Made by a program: the position numbers and the translations under genes
Shown here: one piece after another, positions 1 to 11,500 of the stretch
Layout: each line of letters begins with the position of its first letter
Numbering within the stretch: the first letter of the stretch is position 1
Notes under the pieces: generated by a model
Databases searched by the model: none
Told to the model about the DNA's origin: nothing
The model's input: the letters and a program-made list of their open reading frames with translations, nothing else
Assembly (NCBI RefSeq): GCF_002288925.2
Contig: NW_022098037.1
Location: 8,451,321-8,515,320 of the forward strand
DNA: 64,000 nt
Direction: 5' to 3'
DNA from: Delphinapterus leucas
Lineage: Eukaryota > Chordata > Mammalia > Artiodactyla > Monodontidae

Positions 1-546
1 GCAGTGCGTTCATTATTCCAGAACAGGGTTCCTCATCCTTGGCATGATTAGCGTTTTGGACCTGAGAACTCTTTGTTGTAGGAAGTATCCTGTGCATTGT
101 ATGATGTTTAACAGCATCCCTGGCCTCTTGTGGCACTGTCCCCCCACCCTGTTGTCACCATCAAAAATGTCTACAAGCCCAATGTCCCTTGGGTTGAGAC
201 TCCTGGTTGAAAACCACTATTCTAGAGAAATAATACCTCCCATCTGAGCCTCAGTCTCTACTCACCTAAATCTGAAAGCAGGAAGTATGGTGCCAGGGAG
301 GCCCAGGGTTAGCAAACCAAAGAACTGAAAGTGTGAACTACAAGCAAGGTGTATGAGTTTCCAAACAGATGAGATGTGAACATGATTTCCAATTCTGGAT
401 CCGCTGACAAATTTTAGTTTCAGCCCACACTCTAGACCTACCCCAAGTCAGCTTTTATGGCAGAATAAAGAAAGGAATTTAAGAAGAATGTCAGCCTAAG
501 TGACTAACGAGAACACTCTTTGCTCTTCTCTTCCCATCGACTGAAG
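1..546 (+). other. Intron end upstream of window exon 1
   Basis: This is the 3' part of a STAB2 intron. A MER20 relic covers most of 17-226. The remainder shows no feature except the acceptor, a short pyrimidine stretch then gactgaag ending at 546. Confidence 0.8.
17..226 (-). mobile_element. MER20 (hAT-Charlie DNA transposon relic)
   Basis: Reads as the reverse complement of MER20. It has the stretches around aactctttgttgtaggaag, gtgcattgtatgatgtttaa and the terminal part ending near ttgaaaaccact. A second MER20 copy at 4409-4640 aligns with it by eye. Confidence 0.8.
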
Positions 547-680
547 GCTCACTGCGAGTGTGCGGAACACTACCGCAACTTTGTCCCTGGAGTGGGGTGC
601 AGCGTGACCGACGTCTGTGAGTCTAAGAACCCCTGCCACAGGGATGCGAACTGCACCACCATCGCGCCAGGTCACACCAA
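547..680 (+). CDS. STAB2: STAB2 window exon 1: EGF-like
   Basis: 134 nt, codons 1-44 plus two bases of codon 45. Encodes the end of one EGF-like module ([16 protein letters not shown]) and the start of the next ([14 protein letters not shown]), with an N-C-T sequon. Begins in phase 0 after gactgaag and ends ACCAA|gtaagg; the split Lys codon is completed by exon 2, 11.4 kb away. Confidence 0.95.
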
Positions 681-3600
681 GTAAGGCTTTCCAATTCCGC
701 CACCATCCTTCCAAGCAGTGAAGGTGGTGGCCAGTCAATGCGGAAACTTCTCGGGAGGTTAGGAAATGTGTCTTATTCAGCCTTGCACCACGCTCACATA
801 GCACAATGCAAGGAGCACAGTAGGGACTCGATACATCTTTGTATAATCAACGAATCATTCAGTAATGGCTTCCTTGATAATGACCGTGCCAACACCCTGA
901 AATATTGACCTGGCCTGAAAACACGGTATGAAGTGATCAGAGCATGGGAGAAAGAATCCACCGTCACTGGGAAAACAGATGTCTATTGTGGTGACAGAGG
1001 TTTGACCTCTAATGTATATGCCTGTTTCCGCAATCTATGAAATATTGCTTGTTAGTGGTGCAAAACAATGGGAAAGTGAAAACTAGGGAAAGTGAATACA
1101 CATGAGTGGTGTTTCCCGGACTCCAGGTTTCAAAAGAAGGGGTTTACTGTGAGTTAAAATATTTGTGTGAAAATTCCCGAGGCAGAGGCAGCTTGCCTTG
1201 TGGGAAGATGCTGTTCAGAGTTTAAAGACCTGGGTTTGAGTCTCCACACTGGTATCTATCAGATTCCTGACCTTGAGAATGTGACAGGGTCTCTCTGGCC
1301 TCAGTTTCCCCATGTATAAAACGAGCACAGTGGCGTCTACTTCACACTGTTGTTGTGAAGATTCATGAGAGAATGTTCTGGAAACTCCTCTCCAGCTGTG
1401 TTTTGGTTTTTATCAGTGGGTGAACCAAACCTGGAACCCTAGCCTTTTGACTCCCAGACGGAGGCTTGCATCTTGGTGCCACTTTCAGGTCTCATTGTCA
1501 CCAGCATCAGCAAAGAACCTGTTCTGCTGTAGTGAGCTCAAAGCCACAGTAGACATGGAACAGTTTCTGTGCTTCCAGAGCCCGCCTCTGTCATTCCTTT
1601 TATAGCTGGGTCTTGAATGTGTAGATTCGCCCAGATAGGTTTTATGATCACTATGTTCTCTCTGGGCAAATAAGTGTATCTGTATGCACTGTGGGTGGAG
1701 TGGAAAGAGCTTGAGTGATAGAACCCCTGGATTCAAGCCCCAGTTCTGCTGCTTCCCTTACTCTGTGATTTCTATTTCCTCTGTCGTAAAAGGGGGACAG
1801 TTGTGCCTCCAACCAGGGCTGTGATGAGGATTAAATAAGGTTACATTCATCAGTCTCTGAGTGGAACCTGGCACACAGAAATCACTCCATACACACCCTG
1901 CACACGCAAACCCCTCCCAGACGTATGTACAGGCACGTACACACCTACACAGCTATGCATACAGGCACGTCCTCTCCTGAAACCCAGGTTCTGACACTGA
2001 CAACCGAACCAGCCAGCTTGCACACTTGGTACCATCCTCTGAGAAAGCTTGAGTAGAACACTTTAAACACTTTCTTTTGTGTTTGAGAAGATAAAATCGA
2101 AAAATGAAACTGGAACATCAGAATAATAGAAGTTGCATTAAAACTTGTGCCTAGAATGTCAGTGGAACTAACCGTCGATTTTAGGGGTCTGTGTGTCACT
2201 CACAAACCTCTCGACATCCGCCCCCCTCCAAAACCTGACTGTCTTCAGCTGGGAAGAGGCCTATGTTAAGGCTGGCTGAGTGACATTGATAAAATATGGG
2301 GCTGCCAATAATTTAGTTCACCCCGGAGAGGGATTTATCTTGTTTATGCCTCCTCAATGTGGCAATCAGTCTATGCAGAGTATTCAAAATCATGCTGCAT
2401 TAGTCAGAGAAGACCACCCAATAAAGAAGAATGGGTTCCAGTGTGGGCTCCCCCACTCACAACTGGGGTGATCTTGGACAAGTCACGTAACTTTCTGGAA
2501 CCACAGTTCCCTCCCCTGACAGGTGGAGCTATTTCCCTCGGCAGAGCTGACAAGTTAATGTATATAAGCCTGCTTTAAACTCTACACTCCACTTTCATTA
2601 TTACTAAGAAGAACCATTACTTCCTGTCAGTTAAAATTGTGCCTTTCTATTTTTACGTGGCAGAGGTGGGAATTAAGGCATGACAGAAGAGAAAGGCATT
2701 CCTCTCTTATTTGAGTCTGCAAAGCCTGGACGTGACAGAGAAGGCATACCGGAAAATGGGAACATTAGTGACACTAATGACAGTGTTTATATGCGACGTG
2801 TGCGGGTTAGGATTCCTTAGTGTGAACCATCTTCCCAAGAATCCTGTCCAAAGCAATACGGTGCCTCGGCACCACGCAGCAGGATCATGGGCTTTCCCAG
2901 ACAGACCCAGCTTCAAACCCCAGCTCAGCCGCTTCCAGATGTGTTCCCAGCAGTGTGACCCTCAGACCTGGGCAACAGGGGCCCCTGCCCTGGGCACTGC
3001 ATTTTAGAGGACCCCATTCTGGCCCTCCACTGACTACACCAGGGCAAGGAATCTGAAGGACGAAGGGGCCGTGATCTCCCAGAGCCGAAAGGCACATCAG
3101 AGACCCCACTCAAGTAACCAGGACCTCATTCTCTGCTCAGAGGGCTCCAAACCAGCCTCCGGAACCTGCACGGGCTCTTCCTGGGACCACTCCCCCCAGG
3201 GGATGGCCGAAGATGGCTGTTTGCAGAGGGGGTGCATGGGCCAGCTTTACCTCCACCACTGCCATCAACGCACCCTTGGCTCTAGTGCCATTGAGCTGTT
3301 TATTGTTCTTCAAACATACCCTGGTATTCCCCCAGCTTAGACCATCCTTCCCTCCCCACCTCCTCTGAGTCAGACCAACACGCTGATCCTGCAGTGTCAA
3401 CTTGAGTATCTTCACCTCTCTGATGCCTCCCCTGTCTTCCTGGTCCACTCAGGTGCCCCTACCTCTGGGCTCCCAGAGAACTTTGGAATGCTTCTGTTAT
3501 AATATTTATCACCGTAAACTTTGGGGGCACCTTATAATTTAACTAAATTTTATCCAACATTGAATATAAATAATTCCATCTCATAACATAAAATGCAGGT

Positions 3601-5480
3601 GGCTTGTGGGTGTTTTGAAAGCCTTGGGACAGCAGGTAAGAACTTTATACCTAGTAAAGAACCAATTTATAAAAGAGGTGATGCTATGAATGGGCCGTAG
3701 CCCAGCTGAGTCAGAAAATGGTCTCATAAAGGCTCAGACTTGTGGACCGAGATTTTAAATAAAAATTTAAAGAATATTTATGTCTCATACATTCCATTCA
3801 GCACAGAGACCATTAAAATATAATTCTCCTGCCATCCTTAGGAAAGACAAGTTAAGTCTCTTTACACAAAATGGATCACTGGCCTCATAACAACTTAGGG
3901 AACTTTCAGAGAGAAGTATAAAAAGTAACTTATAAAAGTTACTTGTCTTTCTATTGACTTCACATAGAACTTACATAACATACAGCAGGATTGGTTTTCC
4001 TTTTTTTTTTTTTTTTTTTTTTTTTTGCGGTATGCGGGCCTCTCACCATTGTGGCCTCTCCCGTTGCGGAGCACAGGCTCCGGACGCGCAGGCTCAGCGG
4101 CCATGGCTCACGGGCCCAGCTGCTCCGCGGCATGTGGGATCTTCCCGGACCGGGGCACGAACCCGCGTCCCCTGCATCGGCAGGCGGACTCTCAACCACT
4201 GCGCCACCAGGGAAGCCCCCAGGATTGGTTTTCAATAGTGACTACTGTATCACTTCCAGGAGTTGCCAGTCTCCCTCTTTGTCACCTTACATTCCCCATC
4301 CTGAAGCTCAGTACTTACAGAGAAGGTTGATGTTTAAGTAGGAAACTGTCATTTGATTGTATTAAATAAGCTATTGTTTCATGGTTATATCTACCTTAGT
4401 GATTCTTCATAACAAGTTTTCTCAACCTCAGCACTATTGACCTTTGGGGCCAGATAACTCTTTGTTGTAGGTACTGTCCTGTGCATTGTAGCGTGTTGAG
4501 CCGCATCCGTCACCTCTATCCACTAGATGCCAGTAGCACCTTCACCCCCGTTGTGATGACCAAAAATGTCTCCAGACACTGCCAAATGTCCCCGGGGCGG
4601 GGGGGGGGGGCAAAATTGTCCCTGGTTAGAGCAACTGCTCTATAAAAGCCCGTAAGGCTCAATCAGTAAATGATCTCCCAGTCATTTGTCTGGCTGGGAA
4701 TCACATATGCATCCTTTTAGAATTAGCTTAAAACTTACTTCCTCCTAGAACTTGTTCCATATTTCTTCAGGCAGAATTAGTCACTTCCTCCTCCATGCCC
4801 CACCGCATGCTATTCGATCTATCACAGCGCTTCCTATGGAACTCGAGTCATCTGTTTATGGACTTGTCCTGCTGCATCCCAGCCTCGTCATTGTCATTAT
4901 CACCACCGTCTCCATCGCTATCATCATCCAAGTACTGAGCTTTTTCTGTGTGTCCATCACTGTGCCAGCTGTTTTCATGCATTGTCTCTTCTATCTACAG
5001 CCCTAAAGGTGTTAGTAAACCCATTCCGTAGATGAGGAAACTGGGACTCAAAGATGTTAAGTAACCTCATCATGTTGCCATAAGTGATTTGTTTTCAGGT
5101 TCATCTCCAGCATGTGAGATGCTAGAAGAGCAAGGTATCTGTTTGTTATCATCTTTATAGCTCTCTTGCCTAGCTCAGTTTCTAGAATTAAGTAGGTACT
5201 TAGAAAATAATCAATTCGGGCTTCCCTGGTGGCGCAGTGGTTAAGAATCCTCCTGCCAATACAGGAGACACGGGTTCGAGCCCTGGTCTGGGAAGAACAC
5301 ACATGCTACAGAGCAGCTAAGCCCGTGTGCCACAACTACTGAAGCCCACGCATCTAGAGCCCATGCTGTGCAACAAGAGAAGCCACTGCAATGAGAAGCC
5401 CGCGTACCACAACAGAGTCACCCCCGCTTGCAGCAACTAGAGTGAAAGCCTGCGTGCAGCAGCGAAGACCCAACGCAGCC

Positions 5481-5517
<37 letters not shown>

Positions 5518-8500
5518 TAGATAGATAGATAGATAGAAAATCAGTTCAACAATGAGGCACTGTCCCAGGTGCTGGAATACAAGGGAGAGAAATAAGGTGA
5601 GAGAAATAAGGTGGGATCCAGGTTCTAGGAGAGCGTGCCAGCTGGCAGAGGCGAGAAACCCTGAAGAGGTCATTTTGGTACGATGAGTTGTGGTGGGGGA
5701 GTGAGTAGGGAGGCCGGGTAGGGCTGCCTAGGTCACACCTGAGCTCTGAGGAGGGGTGAGAGCACTCCCGGCAGGACACACAGACTGAGAAGGGTATAAC
5801 AGTCTAGAAAAAAAAAGCGATTTGGTGTTGCTGGGATTTGCATGAAGGCAGGAAGGACACGTAAACAAGATCCCCCCACCCCACCCTTTGTAGCCTTGCA
5901 TGCGTGCTAAGCGTTTACACTGCATCCTGTAGACAAAAGGAGTCTCTGAGAGTGTTAAGCACACAGATGCCAGATTTCCCTTTGGGACAGACCCCTCAGG
6001 GCTTGTGTGAAAGACTGATTTGACGAGAGGAAAACTAAGGGCAGAAAGACCACGTAGGGAGTCATTGCAGCAATCCAAGCAGGGGTAATAAGACTCAGAA
6101 ATGTTTGTTCAGCAAACTTGTTGGAAATTTTTCTGTGTGCCATGGTACCAATTTAGAAACACACATGGATTAGCGAGTGTATAATTGTTCTTTGAAATCC
6201 TCTCCTAAGCATGAGCCACCTCTGTGGTATGCATGCCCACAGCATCCCTGCCTCTCTCTTCTCTGAAATGTTCTTCCCCTGTCTCCTGTTTGGTGCCTCA
6301 CTTATCTCCAAGATTTTGGAGACTGTCACCATCCTAAGCACCTTGCCAGTTTCAGCCAGCTGTCAGCCAGTCTTTGCCAGGTGGCAGTGGTTTGCTAGAG
6401 CCAGAGCTTACTGGGTCACAAGAGCCAATGATTCCGTTTTCAGGAATGTGCCTGCTGGTTAGTGTCACAGTAGTTTGAGATTGGCCAAGGTGGGAGTGTG
6501 AACCATGGGAAATCAGCAAATGCTGCAAGGCAGGGCTATTTGTTCCCCCTGGAGAGCTGGATGTCTAACATCTACCAGCACACCACTGCTAGTGCCTTTT
6601 TTTTTTTTTTACAGCTTTATTGGAGTATAATTGCTTTACAATGGTGTGTTAGTTTCTGCTTTATAACAAAGTGAATCAGTTATACATATACATATGTTCC
6701 CATATCTCTTCCCTCTTGCGTCTCCCTCCCTCCCACCCTCCCTATTCCACCCCTCCAGGTGGTCACAAAGCACCGAGCTGATCTCCCTGTGCTATGCGGC
6801 TGCTTCCCACTAGCTATCTACCTTACGTTTGGTAGTGTATATATGTCCATGCCTCTCTCTCGCCTTGTCACAGCTTACCCTTCCCCCTCCCCATATCCTC
6901 AAGTCCATTCTCTAGTAGGCCTGTGTCTTTATTCCTGTCTTACCCCTAGGTTCCTCATGACATTTTTTTTCTTAAATTCCATATATATGTGTTAGCATAC
7001 GGTATTTGTCTTTCTCTTTCTGACTTACTTCACTCTGTATGACAGACTCTAGGTCCATCCACCTCATTACAAATAGCTCAATTTCATTTCTTTTTATGGC
7101 GGAGTAATATTCCATTGTATATATGTGCCACGTCTTCTTTATCCATTCATCCGATGATGGGCACTTAGGTTGTTTCCATCTCCGGGCTATTGTAAATAGA
7201 GCTGCAATGAACATTTTGGTGCATGACTCTTTTTGAATTATGGTTTTCTCAGGGTATATGCCCAGTAGTGGGATTGCTGGGTCATATGGTAGTTCTATTT
7301 GTAGTTTTTTAAGGAACCTCCATACTGTTCTCCACAGTGGCTGTACCAATTCACATTCCCACCAGCAGTGCAAGAGTGTTCCCTTTTCTCCACATCCTCT
7401 CCAGCATTTATTGTTTCTAGATTTTTTCATCATGGCCATTCTGACTGGTGTGAGATGACATCTCATTGTAGTTTTGATTTGCATTTCTCTAATGATTAAT
7501 GATGTTGAGCATTCTTTCATGTGTTTATNNNNNNNNNNNNNNNNNNNNNNNNNNNNNNNNNNNNNNNNNNNNNNNNNNNNNNNNNNNNNNNNNNNNNNNN
7601 NNNNNNNNNNNNNNNNNNNNNNNNNNNNAATTCACATTCCCACCAGCAGTGCAAGAGTGTTCCCTTTTCTCCACATCCTCTCCAGCATTTATTGTTTCTA
7701 GATTTTTTCATCATGGCCATTCTGACTGGTGTGAGATGACATCTCATTGTAGTTTTGATTTGCATTTCTCTAATGATTAATGATGTTGAGCATTCTTTCA
7801 TGTGTTTGTTGGCAATCTGTATATCTTCTTTGGAGAAATGTCTATTTAGGTCTTCTGCCCATTTTTGGATTGGGTTGTTTGTTTTTTTTGTTATTGAGCT
7901 GCATGGGCTGTTTGTATATTTTGGAGATTAATCAATCCTTTGTCAGTTGCTTCATTGGCAAATATTTTCTCCCATTCTGAGGGTTGTCTTTTGGTCTTGT
8001 TTATGGTTTCCTTTGCTGTGCAAAAGCTTTGAAGTTTCATTAAGTCCCATTTGTTTATTTTTGTTTTTATTTCCATTTCTCTAGGAGGTGGGTCAAAAAG
8101 GATCTTGCTGTGATTTATGTCATAGAGTGTTCTGCCTATGTTTTCCTCTAAGAGTTTGATAGTTTCTGGCCTTACATTTAGGTCTTTAAAACATTTTGAG
8201 TTTATTTTTGTGTATGGTGTTAGGGAGTGATCTAATCTCATACTTTTACATGTAGCTGTCCAGTTTTCCCAGCACCACTTATTGAAGAGGCTGTCCTTTC
8301 TCTACTGTACATTCCTACCTTTTTTATCAAAGATAAGGTGACCATATGTGCATGGTTTTATCTCTGGGCTTTCTATCCTGTTCCATTGATCTATATTTTT
8401 GTTTTTCTGCCAGTACCATACTGTCTTGATTACTGTAGCTTTGAAGTCAGGGAGCCTGATTCCTCCAGCTCCATTTTTCGTTCTCAAGATTGCTTTGGCT

Positions 8501-11500
8501 ATTCGGGGTCTTTTGTGTTTCCATACAAATTTTGAAATTTTTTGTTCTAGTCCTTTGAAAAATGCCAGTGGTGGTTTGATAGGGATTGCATTGAATCTGT
8601 AGATTGCTTTGGGTAGTAGAGTCATTTTCACAATGTTGATTCTTCCAATCCAAGAACATGGTATATCTCTCCATCTATTTGTATCATCTTTAATTTCTTT
8701 CATCAGTGTCTTATAATTTTCTGCATAGAGGTCTTTTGTCTCCTTAGGTAGGTTTATTCCTAGATATTTTATTCTTTTTGTTGCAATGGTAAATAGGAGT
8801 GTTTTCTTGATTTCACTTTCAGATTTTTCATCATTAGTGTATAGGAATGCCAGAGATTTCTGTGCATTAATTTTGTATCCTGCTACTTTACCAAATTCAT
8901 TGTTTAGCTCTAGTAGTTTTCTGGTAGCACCTTTAGGATTCTCTATGTATAGTATCATGTCATCTGCAAACAGTGACAGCTTTACTTCTTCTTTTTTGAT
9001 TTGGATTCCTTTTATTTCCTTTTCTTCTGTGGTTGCTGTGGCTAAAACTTCCAAAACCATGTTGAATAAGAGTGGTGAGAGTGGGCAACCTTGTCTTGTT
9101 CCTGATCTTAGTGGAAATGGTTTCAGTTTTTCAGCATCGAGGACGATGTTGGCTGTGGGTTTGTCATATATGGCCTTTACCATGTTGAGGAAAGTTCCCT
9201 CTATGCCTACTTCCTGAAGGGTTTTTATCATAAATGGGTGTTGAATTTTGTCGAAAGCTTTCTCTGCATCTATTGAGATAATCATATGGTTTTTCTCCTT
9301 CAGTTTGTTAATATGGTGTATCACATTGATTGATTTGCATATATTGAAGAATCCTTGCATTCCTGGAATAAACCCCACTTGATCATGGTGTATGATCCTT
9401 TTAATGTGCTGTTGGATTCTGTTTGCTAGTATTTTGTTGAGGATTTTTGCATCTATGTTCATCAGGGATATTGATCTGTAGTTTTCTTTCTTTGTGACAT
9501 CTTTGTCTGATTTTGGTGTCAGGGTGATGGTGGCCTCGTAGAATGAGTTTGGGAGTGTTCCTCCTTCTGCTATATTCCGGAAGAGTTTGAGAAGGATAGG
9601 TGTTAGCTCTTCTCTGAATGTTTGATAGAATTCGGCTGTGAAGCCATCTGGTCCTGGGCTTTTGTTTGTTGGAAAATTTTTAATCACAGCGTCAATGTCA
9701 GTGCTTGTGATTGGCTTGTTTATATTTTCTATTTCTTCCTGATTCAGGCTCAGAAGGTTATGCTTTCCAAGAATTCGTCCATTTCTTCCAGGTTGTCCAT
9801 TTTATTGGCATAGAGTTGCTTGTAGTAATCTCTTAATGATCCTTTGTATTTCTGCAGTGTCAGTTGTTACTTCTCCTTTTTCATTTCTAATTCTATTGAT
9901 TTGAGTCCTCTCCCTTTTTTTCTTGATGAGTCTGGCTAATGGTTTATCAGTTTTCTTTATCTTCTCAAAGCACCAGCTTTTAGTTTTATTGATCTTTGCT
10001 ATCGTTTCCTTCATTTCTTTTTCATTTATTTCTGATCTGAGCTTTATGATTTCTTTCCTTCTGCTAACTTTGAGGTTTTTTTGTTCTTCTTTCTCTAATT
10101 GCTTTAGGTGCAAGGTTAGGTTGTTTATTCGAGATGTTTCCTGTTTCTTAAGTAGGATTGTATTGCTATAAACTTCCCTCTTAGAACTGCTTTTGCTGCA
10201 TCCCATAGGTTTTGGGTCATCGTGTCTCCATTGTCATTTGTTTCTAGGTATTTTTTGATTTCCTCTTTGATTTCTTCAGTGATCTCTTGGTTATTTAGTA
10301 GTGTATTGTTTAGCCTCCATGTGTTTGTGTTTTTTACATATTTTCCCCTGTAATTGATATCTAGTCTCATAGCGTTATGGTCAGAAAATATACTTGATAC
10401 GGTTTCAATTTTCTTAAATTTACCAAGGCTTGATTTGTGACCCACGATATGATCTATGCTGGAGAATGTTCCATGAGCACTTGAGAAGAAAGTGTATTCT
10501 GTTGTTTTTGGATGGAATGTCCTATAAATATCAATTAAGTCCATCTTGTTCAATGTATCATTTAAAGCTTGTGTTTCCTTTTTTATTTTCATTTTGGATG
10601 ATCTGTCCATTGGTGAAAGTGGGGTGTTAAAGTCCCCTACTATGATTGTGTTACTGTCGATTTCCCCTTTTATGGCTGTTAGCATTTGCCTTATGTATTG
10701 AGGTGCTTCTGTGTTGGGTGCATAAATATTTACAATTGTTATATCTTCTTCTTGGATTGATCCCTTGATCATTATGTAGTGTCCTTCTTTGTCTCTTGTA
10801 ATAGTCTTTATTTTAAAGTCCATTTTGTCTGATATGAGAATTGCTACTCCAGCTTCCTTTTGATTTCCATTTGCATGGAATATCTTTTTCCATCCCCTCA
10901 CTTTCAGTCTGTATGTGTCTCTAGGTCTGAAGTGGGTCTCTTGTAGACAGCATATATATGGGTCTTGTTTTTGTATGCATTCAGCCAGTCTGTGTCTTTG
11001 CTAGTGCCTTTTTAACTGCATCTTTAATTCCATTTCTCTTTTGTGAACCTAAACTATCATATACGATTCTGTGGCTTTCATTGTTTACATATTTCTTTTA
11101 ACTCAATTACTACTTATTTTACAACTATTAATTAAATACCTACTATGGACCGAGCCCTGTACTAGATCTTGGGGTTACGAGAGTGAATAATTACACACGT
11201 AGCCCTTGTCCTTACTCTTTTCTCAAATTAGATGGGGAAGCAGATCTTAATCAAAAAACCACACAGGTTAGGTTGAAATTACAACTGGGACTGGTGCTGC
11301 AGAAAAGAGCTACATGGCACTGGGAGCTACATGGCACACTAAGGGCGACACAGCCTACAAAGGGATGGGGAAGGGGATGGAAAATCAAGGAAGGTTTCCC
11401 TAGGAAGGCACAATTGAGCAGAGACCTCAGGAGGGAAAGGGAGGGGAAGAGTCTTCCAAGCAGATCCACAGCTCTGACTCTTGAGGCTGGCTTCAGCAGC

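Larger units (their letters stand above)
6602..11000 (-). mobile_element. L1 retrotransposon, 5'-truncated, antisense
   Basis: The 3' end is at the left (poly-T, then tacagctttattggagtata) and ORF2 reads right to left. A 13-bp target-site duplication ctagtgccttttt lies at 6589-6601 and 11001-11013. ORF1 and the 5' UTR are absent. The break falls just upstream of the endonuclease QETH motif, so roughly the first 25-30 ORF2 codons are lost. ORF2 is broken by several frameshifts and stops, so the copy is dead. A 100-N gap and a flanking repeat distort 7348-7807; without that 281-bp excess the element would be about 4.1 kb, which fits the remaining ORF2 plus a ~370-bp 3' UTR. Confidence 0.95.

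Noticed and set aside
3960..4341. Recurring open frames with similar peptides at 4.0, 11.6, 18.9, 22.4, 26.5, 40.5 and 60.9 kb
   Set aside because: All are translations of CHR SINE copies in various frames; the similarity is repeat homology, not a gene family.
5481..5536. Regular short repeats as a possible CRISPR-like array
   Set aside because: A simple tetranucleotide microsatellite in a mammalian intron; no spacers.
7348..7807. Genuine tandem duplication within the L1
   Set aside because: Perfect identity in a decayed element and placement exactly against a 100-N gap point to an assembly artefact instead.
8302..10901. Long minus-strand open frames (461 and 258 codons) as host genes
   Set aside because: They carry L1 ORF2 reverse-transcriptase and endonuclease motifs and lie within one truncated L1 bounded by target-site duplications.
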